A stretch of DNA of 45,282 bases, from NCBI GenBank assembly GCA_030526405.1, contig JAUNCZ010000025.1, positions 1-45,282 of the forward strand, written 5' to 3'. The translations under genes and the position numbers were made by a program. The notes beneath the pieces are model-generated. The model did not search any database. It saw only the letters and a program-made list of their open reading frames with translations, and was not told the origin of the DNA. The stretch is from Lachnospiraceae bacterium. GTDB taxonomy: Bacteria > Bacillota > Clostridia > Lachnospirales > Lachnospiraceae. The stretch's first letter is position 1. Every line of letters begins with the position of its first letter. Shown in pieces: positions 8,367-15,539 of the stretch.

Positions 8367-8666
8367 TATGGCTATCTATATGCTCCCAACGGAAAGATCG
8401 CCCTTCTCTTTGGCAAGATCCAGCAGGAAACGGAATCTGAGTTCATGAATGAGCACAGGGTTTCCCACCTTCTCCACGAGATCTTCAGCCGGCTTGTGAT
8501 GCAGGAATCTCCCAGGATCAGCCCTCCCATCATGAAGGCTCAGCGGTTTATCCTCCGTCATTATCAGGAATCCATCTCTGTGGAGAACATTGCAGAACTT
8601 CAGAAAATACTTCAATCCGCTTCTTGGTTCGGAAACAGAGACAGAGTAAACAAAGCAAAAAAGTGA
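8340..8666 (+). pseudogene. fragment of AraC-family transcriptional regulator
   Basis: The plus frame includes KIALLFGKIQQETESEFMNE, then SHLLHEIFSRLVMQ and KAQRFILRHYQESISVENIAEL. This looks like the linker and the beginning of the first helix-turn-helix of AraC-type regulators. The N-terminal sensor domain and the rest of the DNA-binding domain are missing. It abuts the isomerase remnant head to head, as in a former divergent regulator and sugar-enzyme pair. Non-functional as seen. Confidence 0.6.
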
Positions 8667-8708
8667 GACGATCTGGTCTGTCCTGTCAGAACCAGAAAGT
8701 CTCACTTT
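8660..8708 (-). terminator. terminator of the 8776-9822 gene
   Basis: AAGTGAGAC (8661-8669) pairs with GTCTCACTT (8699-8707), with an inner TCTGGT/ACCAGA stem. A plus-strand A run before it gives T6 on the minus transcript. It lies about 70 bp past the stop. Confidence 0.75.
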
Positions 8709-8775
8709 ATTATGATTAAATAGCTATTATTCTTTTCCTATTTCCTCAGCTTACCTGTTTCTTTATTCCCCTGCC

Positions 8776-9822
8776 TCACTCAACTATGTCATGAATCTGA
8801 AACCGGTAATCCGACCATTCCAGTTCCATGAAGGGATGCTCCTCCACAAAATGCACCCGGATTCGCTCCCCGGAGTCCGGATCCTCCCTGTACATTCTGG
8901 GATAATCCCCCTTAAATCCCTCTTTTCTGTACTGTTCTTCCTTTTCCCTGCGAAGACGCTGCATCTTCTGCTCCTGATCCCAGCCATAGGAACGCTTCTT
9001 CCAGTGGAGGGATTCTCTCTCCAGTTTCTCTTCCAGCAGATCCAGAATGGCTCTGTGCTGCTTCTGCACCAGATCCATGGCCAGAGCGGACTGAAGCGCC
9101 CGAAGGCGGAACAGCTGCTTCTGCATTCTTCTTCCGCTGAGACTCTCATCAAAATTCTCCTGAAACAGTCTGTATCTGGCCAGCTGTTTCCCGTATTCTA
9201 TGTCCCCGGCTTCCGCCACCAGCTCCTCCATGGCATAGATTCCCTCCAGGGTTTCCGGATACCACTCCTCTATACTGCTGTTGATGGGTGTCCAGTAACA
9301 AAGGGGCTGAAATTCAATAAGGGATGCAAGAAAACCCTCTCCCTCTGTGGAGCATTCCTCTCCCAGATAGGTGCATTTGTCATGAAGGACACAGAGCAGA
9401 TTGACCATCCGTCTCAATTCCTCCTGCCCCTTCTCTTTTCTCCAGTTGTGACCGATCCTGTGATACTGGTAGCAGTTTTCCACTTTCCAGGCCTTGGTAT
9501 ACCGGATCCGAAACTGACTGTCCCCGGATTGAAGAATCAGGATTTCTCCAAATCCCTCCTTTTCCTCAAAGGAAACAGCCTGAACCCCGTCCTTCTCTCC
9601 CTGCCAGCTGCCCTGGAGAACACAACCCTCCAGTCGAATAAAATATTCCACCGCATCATTCATCAGATAGGGAAGAAGCACTTCTGTTTTGTCTGCATAT
9701 TCGTTCCAGTCCTCCTGCTGCCCTGTCTTCTCATAATTCTTTATCTGAAGCTCCAGGGCATCCCATTCCAGAAGTTCCTGGATACAGGTCTCCAGCTCTT
9801 TCCCTGTCATCCTTGTTTCCAT
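8776..9822 (-). CDS. uncharacterised 348-aa cytoplasmic protein
   Basis: I do not recognise a characterised family. The product is acidic overall, rich in Glu, Trp and Tyr, and has no signal peptide or membrane segment. The N-terminal half contains beta-rich stretches (ILILQSGDSQFRIRYT). A helical middle has an RRMVNLLCVLHDKCTYLGEEC segment, and a charged coiled-coil-like part (DLLEEKLERESLHWKK, QKMQRLRREKEEQYRKE) precedes a short C-terminal domain. Cysteines are scattered without a metal-site spacing. GGGAG lies 8 nt before ATG. It has its own terminator, so it may be monocistronic or follow the small gene upstream. Confidence 0.8.
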   Translation of the reverse strand: METRMTGKELETCIQELLEWDALELQIKNYEKTGQQEDWNEYADKTEVLLPYLMNDAVEYFIRLEGCVLQGSWQGEKDGVQAVSFEEKEGFGEILILQSGDSQFRIRYTKAWKVENCYQYHRIGHNWRKEKGQEELRRMVNLLCVLHDKCTYLGEECSTEGEGFLASLIEFQPLCYWTPINSSIEEWYPETLEGIYAMEELVAEAGDIEYGKQLARYRLFQENFDESLSGRRMQKQLFRLRALQSALAMDLVQKQHRAILDLLEEKLERESLHWKKRSYGWDQEQKMQRLRREKEEQYRKEGFKGDYPRMYREDPDSGERIRVHFVEEHPFMELEWSDYRFQIHDIVE

Positions 9823-9866
9823 ACCACATCTCCCTTGTCAGTTTTTTCCAGAGCAGCCATTTCAGC

Positions 9867-9916
9867 AAAGCAGACATTGGCAGTCCGCTTCGCCGCCCGA
9901 TCATGAACCACCTCTG
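9867..9916 (-). repeat. dispersed 3'-UTR repeat, copy B
   Basis: Second member of the family at 7746-7803. It begins 13 bp past the stop of the 93-aa gene and contains AAGCGGAC/GTCTGCTT on the minus strand. Confidence 0.6.
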
Positions 9917-9928
9917 ATTTACGGTGTT

Positions 9929-10210
9929 TTATTGGATAGCAGCCATGAACAGCTCGTAAAAATCATCCTCCCCTTCCAGCATAGGTGAATTCTCACCACC
10001 GCCGTTGGTACTTCTTCTCATAGCTGCGTAGAAATCCTCGCCGGCACTGATGAGATCCATCATATAGATGGGATACCCCAGCTTCTGACTTACCCTGCAG
10101 AATGCATCCACCGGATGAGGATCTGTTCTTGTGGCAAGAAGCTGCTCTCTCACCTGCGGATCATGCTTTGCCCTTGTCTGAAGAGCATCCAATACTTCAT
10201 AAATATCCAT
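9929..10210 (-). CDS. small conserved-looking protein, 93 aa, unknown function
   Basis: The N-terminal half is helical (DIYEVLDALQTRAKHDPQVR) and faintly resembles Nif11-like leader-type proteins. A compact segment RVSQKLGYPIYMMDLISAGE follows, and then the striking motif RRSTNGGGENSP and an acidic tail LEGEDDFYELFMAAI. No Gly-Gly cleavage site, signal peptide or membrane segment is seen, so a peptide-precursor role is not supported. GGAG lies 7 nt upstream of ATG. It sits between repeat copy B and the second GC hairpin repeat, downstream of the P-loop kinase gene. The function is unknown. Confidence 0.75.
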   Translation of the reverse strand: MDIYEVLDALQTRAKHDPQVREQLLATRTDPHPVDAFCRVSQKLGYPIYMMDLISAGEDFYAAMRRSTNGGGENSPMLEGEDDFYELFMAAIQ

Positions 10211-10241
10211 TACGCTTCTCCTTTTAAGAAATCTGCTGCTT

Positions 10242-10299
10242 CAAGCATCCCCCTTACCCCCGCCTACGTCTCTACGCCTTAGAGGCGGGGGACTGCTTG
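10242..10299. repeat. GC-rich hairpin repeat, copy 2
   Basis: Same architecture as 7836-7895: CAAGCA...TGCTTG outside and CCCCCGCCT/AGGCGGGGG inside. It starts 7 bp past the stop of the kinase gene. It may serve as its terminator or as an RNA-stabilising stem. Confidence 0.7.
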
Positions 10300-10306
10300 A
10301 AGTGGT

Positions 10307-11038
10307 TCAGATAAATTTACCGTCTCCCAACACCTGGATTCTGATATCTGCCTGGGAGGATTCATTGAGACAGGTCTGTACATTCACCATATCGCTGCTG
10401 TCCACAAAGTCCTCCGCCTCCTGGGCAGGAGTTCCCGTTTTCTTCTTCCTGGAAACCAGACGATTTCTCAGGAAATCCGCATCCGCTGACAGAGAAATGG
10501 TCAGATCCGCATACTTCTTCAGTTCCCGCCAGCCCTCTGTATCCAACAGAAGATAATTGCCCTCCAGAAGCACAATATCCCCTGTCACCTGCACCGCATC
10601 CTCCACAGGGTTGTGCAGCAGCCGGTCGTACACCGGCCAGCCGCATTCCTCACCGGCAGCCACACGTTCCACAGCAGCAGTGAGTTTCTCCAGATCAAAG
10701 GTTACAGGAGCACCCTTGATCTTCACCATGGGGATTTCCCTTCCATCCCGCACTGTGGTATGGGTCAGCAGATACTCCTGGTACCGGTGGAAACCATCCA
10801 TACCGATGGTGGTAATCTCTGTCACATCTTCTGTAATCCTGGACAGATGGGCGAGAAATGCTGCCAGAGTGCTTTTCCCCGCCCCTGGAGGTGCAGCAAG
10901 AAAGGCCACCACCCTTCTGTTTTTCTCTTTCTGCAGCCTGGTAAGCTGTTTTACCAGGGGCAGAAACACCTGTTCCACCGCCTGATCATCAAATTCTGCT
11001 GTCTCAATGATACCGCTGTTATTTAATTCATACTTCAT
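10307..11038 (-). CDS. nucleoside/sugar kinase-like P-loop protein (uridine kinase superfamily)
   Basis: The 243-aa product carries a Walker A motif APPGAGKST at about residues 49-57. It also has TTIGMDGFHRY, which corresponds to the DDFY/MDGFH segment of the PRK/uridine-kinase/pantothenate-kinase superfamily. GDIVLLEGNYLLLD is the characteristic second acidic strand. This is most like the FrcK/YggC type of nucleoside or sugar kinase; the substrate is unknown. GAGG lies 8 nt before ATG. The aminotransferase gene upstream ends in its own terminator, so transcription of this gene probably starts in the short gap at 11039-11100. Confidence 0.85.
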   Translation of the reverse strand: MKYELNNSGIIETAEFDDQAVEQVFLPLVKQLTRLQKEKNRRVVAFLAAPPGAGKSTLAAFLAHLSRITEDVTEITTIGMDGFHRYQEYLLTHTTVRDGREIPMVKIKGAPVTFDLEKLTAAVERVAAGEECGWPVYDRLLHNPVEDAVQVTGDIVLLEGNYLLLDTEGWRELKKYADLTISLSADADFLRNRLVSRKKKTGTPAQEAEDFVDSSDMVNVQTCLNESSQADIRIQVLGDGKFI

Positions 11039-11100
11039 ATTCTATTCCTCATTGCCAAAATACATTACTTGCTCTGTCTTTTGATATCCTTATCATAACA

Positions 11101-11137
11101 GAAAAAGCCGCAGTACAAAATGTACAGCAGCTTTTTC
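11101..11137 (-). terminator. terminator of the aminotransferase gene
   Basis: GAAAAAGC (11101) pairs with GCTTTTTC (11130-11137), with an inner GTACA/TGTAC stem. It lies about 30 bp past the stop; the U tract is part of the stem. Confidence 0.65.
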
Positions 11138-11167
11138 CTGGTTTATTAAAATCACATTCAAACGATA

Positions 11168-12454
11168 TTACATCTCGCTCAGCAGTTTCTCTACTGTTGC
11201 AAGTTTTACGCAGAGTACGAACACTGCAGATGCCATCTCCATCTCCTCTGGACTTGGGAAGGAAGGAGCGATACGGATGTTGGAATCCTCAGGATCCTTT
11301 CCGTATGGGTAGGTTGCACCTGCTCCTGTCATTACAACGCCCAGCTCTTTGCAGAGAGCAACGATTCTCTTAGCGCATCCTGGCAGGGAATTGAAGGAGA
11401 TAAAGTATCCTCCCTTAGGAGCTACCCAGCTGCCGATGCCAAGACCGCCCAGCTCTGCCTCCAGAGTTTTTACCACTGCCTCAAATTTAGGACGGAGGAT
11501 ATCTCCGTGTTTTTTCATATGTGCTTTCAGTCCGTCGAGATCCTTGAAGAAGCGAACGTGACGCAGCTGATTGATCTTATCATGTCCGATGGTCTGAACT
11601 GTCATCAGTTTCAGGATATGATCGATATTGTTCAGAGAGGAAGCGATTGCTGCCACACCGGAACCTGGGAAGCTGATCTTAGATGTGGAAGAGAACACAT
11701 AAACCATATCTGGATTTCCAGCCTTCGCACACTCTGTCAGGATGTTCAGGATCTGATCCTGATCATCATCATAGAGATGATGCATACAATATGCATTGTC
11801 CCAGTAGATTCTGAAATCCTCTGCAGCTGGTTTCAGAGCTGCAAAACGGCGTACAGTCTCATCAGAGTAGGAGATTCCTGTTGGGTTGGAGTATTTTGGC
11901 ACACACCAGATACCCTTTACAGCAGGATCGTTGTTTACATACTCCTCAACCATATCCATGTCCGGTCCGTCAATACCCAGAGGAACGTTGATCATCTCAA
12001 TGCCAAACTGCTCTGTGATTTTGAAATGTCTGTCATATCCAGGAACCGGGCAAAGGAATTTTACCTTATCCAGTTTACACCATGGTGTGGATCCGTTTAC
12101 ACCGAAAGACATAGAACGTGCAACTGTATCATACATAATATTCAGACTGGAGTTTCCGCATACAATTACGTTATCCTTCTCAACGTCCATCATCTCAGCC
12201 ATCAGACGGCGGCACTCACCGATTCCATCCAGATCACCGTAGTTTCTTGTATCGTTTCCAAGAATTGTATTCATATCAGACTCACTTGTGAGCACGTCCA
12301 GCATTGGCATAGCCAGCTCCAGCTGAGCTTTTCCTGGTTTTCCACGTGCCATGTTCAGAGAAAGTCCTTTTGCCTCCTCAGTTTTGAACTGCTCCTCTAA
12401 CGCAGCCTTCAGTGTAAGCAGCTCGTCTTTTGTCATCTCGGTATATTTCTTCAT
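11168..12454 (-). CDS. PLP-dependent aspartate aminotransferase (subgroup Ic type)
   Basis: Fold-type I aminotransferase that probably interconverts aspartate and oxaloacetate with 2-oxoglutarate/glutamate. Typical sequences are NMARGKPGK near the N-terminus, NYGDLDGIGECRRLMAEMM, VIVCGNSSLNIMYD, PKYSNPTG, DNAYCMHHL and FSSTSKISFPGSG, where the lysine binds PLP. This pattern fits the Corynebacterium-type Ic group (Pfam Asp_aminotransf) more than the classical AAT. The 428-aa length is normal. I choose ATG 12454 because GAGGAGG lies 8 nt upstream; a longer frame to 12529 exists but has no RBS and would cover the likely promoter. Confidence 0.9.
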   Translation of the reverse strand: MKKYTEMTKDELLTLKAALEEQFKTEEAKGLSLNMARGKPGKAQLELAMPMLDVLTSESDMNTILGNDTRNYGDLDGIGECRRLMAEMMDVEKDNVIVCGNSSLNIMYDTVARSMSFGVNGSTPWCKLDKVKFLCPVPGYDRHFKITEQFGIEMINVPLGIDGPDMDMVEEYVNNDPAVKGIWCVPKYSNPTGISYSDETVRRFAALKPAAEDFRIYWDNAYCMHHLYDDDQDQILNILTECAKAGNPDMVYVFSSTSKISFPGSGVAAIASSLNNIDHILKLMTVQTIGHDKINQLRHVRFFKDLDGLKAHMKKHGDILRPKFEAVVKTLEAELGGLGIGSWVAPKGGYFISFNSLPGCAKRIVALCKELGVVMTGAGATYPYGKDPEDSNIRIAPSFPSPEEMEMASAVFVLCVKLATVEKLLSEM

Positions 12455-12519
12455 TGGGGTTTCCTCCTCATATTCCTCGTCAATAGGCTTTGCAGTCTCC
12501 TGCATAGCTTCCGCATAAT

Positions 12520-12548
12520 AAAATACCATTATTCTCTGAAATACACAA
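12520..12548 (-). promoter_or_regulatory. candidate promoter of the aminotransferase gene
   Basis: Minus-strand TTGTGT (12543-12548), a 17-bp spacer and TATTTT (12520-12525). The leader is about 60 nt. Confidence 0.45.
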
Positions 12549-12552
12549 GCCC

Positions 12553-12586
12553 AAAATGCAAGTTTTTAATGTTTTTCTTGCATTTT
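12553..12586. promoter_or_regulatory. 10-bp inverted repeat upstream of the aminotransferase promoter
   Basis: AAAATGCAAG (12553-12562) and CTTGCATTTT (12577-12586) are perfect inverted copies 14 bp apart, just upstream of the candidate -35. A related half-site AAATGCAAAA follows at about 12617. It could be an operator, or a U-rich hairpin. Confidence 0.4.
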
Positions 12587-12662
12587 AGTTGTTTTCAACA
12601 CAGTATTTCCCAGCAGAAATGCAAAATATGGGGAATATTTCGCAAAGCTGCACAGGAAACTG

Positions 12663-12716
12663 AAGCGTCGCAGTTCCCTTCGCCGCCTGCTCCTGAACCA
12701 TTGCTGTCTACTGCAG
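12663..12716 (-). repeat. dispersed 3'-UTR repeat, copy D
   Basis: Shares TTCGCCGCCTGCTCCTGAAC with the other copies. It overlaps the last codons and stop of the ASKHA gene. Confidence 0.5.
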
Positions 12717-14432
12717 CCCCCGCTCCGCCAGACGCTTCTCCACACTGGGATACAGCCGCATATCTGTATGGGGGATGAATTTCGAGGAATTCATGCGGAT
12801 GGTAAAATCCGGGGCTGATGCCAGCTGTACACAGTAGATGGTATCCAGAATCTTCCGGATTTCCTGCAATTTCCCTCTGTTCAGCAGCAGGGTCCTCGCC
12901 CCCTCCAGAGAGGAATTGGGAAGAGGTACATAGGCATCCCTTGGCAGATCCGGAAACATGCCTATGGTGATGGCCGATTCCAGGTCCGCATGGTTGCAGA
13001 AGGCTCCGGAAAGATACATCCGGGATACATCCTCGATGGAAAGACCTGCGAAATCCAGAAGACAGTCCACCATGGTGTGAGCCGCTGCCTTTGTCTCTAT
13101 GTACTGAAGAATATCTGTCTGGGAGAAGTACAGATCCTTTCCGGTTCCAGACTCCGACCCCCAGGCATACACTGCTCCGTATTCCATTCCAGCTTCCAGG
13201 GAGTCTTCCTGTTCCCGGACACTGCTGTCTGACTTCCCGGCAGAATGTTCCATTTCCCGGCCACTCTTCGGACCATCGGAATTGCTCTTATCTGACTTCC
13301 GATTTTCCTTCCGGCCACTGCCGTCAGTCATGATATTTGCTCCTTCCTCCTCGCCGGCAGCAGGAACAGGAACGATTCTGTCAGAGGCATCAGGATTCAG
13401 CTTTCCTGTAATATCTACCCATCCGTTCAGCCTCATTTCTGCCAGAAGATCTATGATGCCGGAGCCGCAGATTCCAACAGGTTTTTCATCATCAATGGTG
13501 GTATAGGTCAGTTCTTTTCCCTGGATCTTCACCCTGTCGATGGCTCCCGGACCAGCGATCATACCATATTTGCTGATGTATCCCTCCAGAGCAGGTCCCG
13601 CTGCACCAGCTCCCGCCATCAGCCAGTCCTTATTTCCCATCACCAGCTCACCATTGGTGCCCACATCAAAAAATGCAGAAATCTCTTCTCGCTCCTGCAG
13701 ATCAATGGTCAGAAGGCCACTGACAATGTCGCCGCCAATGTAGTTGGAAGCGGAGGGAATGATGTACACCTGACCCGGAAATTCCAGATCCAGCTCAGGC
13801 CCGCTGAAGAATCCCGGCTCCGTAACCACCGGAGCATAGGGAGAAGAAAATACAGTCCATGCATCCAGCTCCAACAGGAAATGAATCATGGTGGTATTTC
13901 CGGAAATCACCATGCAGGGACAATCCGCCGGATCAATGCCCGTATGGGTCAGGATATTCAAAAATCCCCGGTGGAAGGTATCCACCGTAACATTGTGGAG
14001 ATCTCTTCTTTTCTCCTCCCCGCCAAGACCGTATATAATGCGGGTCAGGATATCCGTACCGTAGCAGCGCTGGCTATTTGTTTCCCTGCACTGAAAGATG
14101 GTTTCTCCGGTACACAGATTCAGCAGCTGAAACACAATGGTGGTGGAACCGTAGTCCACCGCCAGACCGTAATGCTGTTCCCTGGTGTCGCCATTTTCGA
14201 TATCTGTGATCTCAATCCGGTCCCCTGTATGAACCAGCGACAGGGTATACTCACCCTGCCCGGAGCGACAGAGGGGATACAGTTTCTTCAGGATTCTTCT
14301 GTCAAAATGCACTCTCTCATAGCCCAGAGCCTCCAGAGCCTCCCGCACCCGTCTCTGATCTGTGTAGGGCATCTCCTCAGACACCTGCTCCGGATGAATC
14401 AGAACCTTTTCACTTAAGCTTGTATATTCCAT
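12708..14432 (-). CDS. ASKHA/DUF4445 protein, RACo-type corrinoid-activator homologue lacking the ferredoxin domain
   Basis: The ATPase core has the ASKHA phosphate-1 motif AVDYGSTT and the second motif FFDVGTNGEL. GAGAAGPALEG and the C-terminal YLSGAFCNHAD, which continues into an acidic stretch, match the C-terminal domain of reductive activators of corrinoid proteins. These proteins reduce Co(II) corrinoid to Co(I) with ATP. The usual N-terminal [2Fe-2S] ferredoxin domain (about 100 residues) is missing: the protein starts directly with a linker-like region. A hydrophilic insert of about 70 residues rich in Ser, Lys, Glu and Gly lies near residues 345-415. ATG 14432 is preferred over GTG 14453 because GAGGA lies 8 nt upstream. 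No corrinoid protein or methyltransferase is visible nearby, so its partner is unknown. Confidence 0.85.
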   Translation of the reverse strand: MEYTSLSEKVLIHPEQVSEEMPYTDQRRVREALEALGYERVHFDRRILKKLYPLCRSGQGEYTLSLVHTGDRIEITDIENGDTREQHYGLAVDYGSTTIVFQLLNLCTGETIFQCRETNSQRCYGTDILTRIIYGLGGEEKRRDLHNVTVDTFHRGFLNILTHTGIDPADCPCMVISGNTTMIHFLLELDAWTVFSSPYAPVVTEPGFFSGPELDLEFPGQVYIIPSASNYIGGDIVSGLLTIDLQEREEISAFFDVGTNGELVMGNKDWLMAGAGAAGPALEGYISKYGMIAGPGAIDRVKIQGKELTYTTIDDEKPVGICGSGIIDLLAEMRLNGWVDITGKLNPDASDRIVPVPAAGEEEGANIMTDGSGRKENRKSDKSNSDGPKSGREMEHSAGKSDSSVREQEDSLEAGMEYGAVYAWGSESGTGKDLYFSQTDILQYIETKAAAHTMVDCLLDFAGLSIEDVSRMYLSGAFCNHADLESAITIGMFPDLPRDAYVPLPNSSLEGARTLLLNRGKLQEIRKILDTIYCVQLASAPDFTIRMNSSKFIPHTDMRLYPSVEKRLAERGLQ

Positions 14433-14587
14433 ATCTTTTTCCTCAATTGCCACATATTCATAGGATTACTATTTGTTTTTTTTCTTTATCTATAGTACCA
14501 TTGAAGCGTAAAAAGCAACAGCTTAATTCAAAGAAACTGTGCATCCCCCAGGGGAAATGAGGCACAGAAGAAAAGGAGACTACCATC

Positions 14588-14872
14588 ATGAAATTTCACG
14601 ATAAAGAACTGAAGGATCTGGAGATCACCCTGAATCTGGCAGACGGTTCCGAGATGACCTGCGGAGTTTTTGCTTCCTTTGATGTCAGCGGCAAAACCTA
14701 CTTCGCCCTGCAGCCACTTACCCCGGATAAAAAGCCGGACACCACCCAGGGACTGATGCTGTACCGTGTGGAGGAGGACGCTGAGAAGAATCCCGTGGTT
14801 GTGTACATCGAGGACGACAACGAGTTTGCTGCAGTTGCCCAGGAATTCCAGAAGCTGATGGCAATCAGATAA
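14588..14872 (+). CDS. DUF1292 family protein
   Basis: A 94-aa acidic cytoplasmic protein of the DUF1292 (YrzB-like) family, common in Firmicutes and of unknown function. The family pattern is visible: a beta-rich start DLEITLNLADGSEMTCGVFA, FDVSGKTYFALQPL, then LYRVEED and the acidic end IEDDNEFAAVAQEFQKL. AAGGAGA lies about 8 nt before ATG. It is monocistronic on the plus strand between two minus-strand genes, with its own terminator. Confidence 0.9.
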   Translation: MKFHDKELKDLEITLNLADGSEMTCGVFASFDVSGKTYFALQPLTPDKKPDTTQGLMLYRVEEDAEKNPVVVYIEDDNEFAAVAQEFQKLMAIR

Positions 14873-14894
14873 TTATCAAAAAAGAGACTCTTAC

Positions 14895-14935
14895 AAAGAG
14901 ACACCAGAGCAGCAAGTGCTCCGGTGTCTCTTTTT
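14895..14935 (+). terminator. terminator of the DUF1292 gene
   Basis: AAAGAGACACCAGAGCA pairs with TGCTCCGGTGTCTCTTT with one mismatch around GCAAG, followed by T5 on the plus strand. Confidence 0.9.
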
Positions 14936-14979
14936 CAAGTCTCCTCCAACGTCGAGTTGAATCTGCAGATTGTCTTTCA

Positions 14980-15408
14980 TCAAAGTCGGTTATCCAGTTT
15001 TGCTCTCATGGTTCTGCGGAAATCCTCTGTATAGATGTAATCCTCAATAGGAAGACCCAGCACCTTTCCAGCATAGATCTTAGACCACATATCCACGCAC
15101 CAGTCCGCTGTTTTATCGCTGAGACCAAACTCCCGCTTCATCTTTTTCCTCATTTCATAATACATGTGGCCTCTGATACTCTCCTTCTCCTGCATATAGG
15201 CATACAGCTCTGCATCGTATCCGATCATCAGTGTATTTTTCTGAAGCACGGTAAGCTCCGTTGCAAAAATAATGGCATGTACCGCAGCTCTGTCCAGAAT
15301 GGCATCCGGATTGATGCTCAGAGCCTTTGCAATCTTCTTACACTCCGGGTGCATCAGCACCTTGATGGAGCCCTCCTCTTTATCTTCTTTTCTCTTAAAT
15401 CCAAACAT
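14980..15408 (-). CDS. uncharacterised 142-aa protein
   Basis: Not recognised. The product begins MFGFKRKEDKEEGSIKVLMH, is mainly helical and charged, and has no signal peptide. It ends with a segment DWCVDMWSKIYAGKVLGLPIEDYIYTEDF. AAGGAGAA lies 6 nt before ATG 15408. A longer frame up to 15540 overlaps the stop of the radical SAM gene (TGATG) and could be translationally coupled, but its extra 44 residues look non-coding. Same strand as and just after the radical SAM gene, so probably co-transcribed. Confidence 0.65.
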   Translation of the reverse strand: MFGFKRKEDKEEGSIKVLMHPECKKIAKALSINPDAILDRAAVHAIIFATELTVLQKNTLMIGYDAELYAYMQEKESIRGHMYYEMRKKMKREFGLSDKTADWCVDMWSKIYAGKVLGLPIEDYIYTEDFRRTMRAKLDNRL

Positions 15409-15539
15409 GGAAATTCTCCTTATCATCTTCGATTTTTCGTTAATTCTTTCACATGTTACAAGTCTACTGCAATATTTCTGAGAATGCAATTGTGAAACTG
15501 TACCGAAATTCGATTCAGCATGTCCCTGCGGATTTCCCA

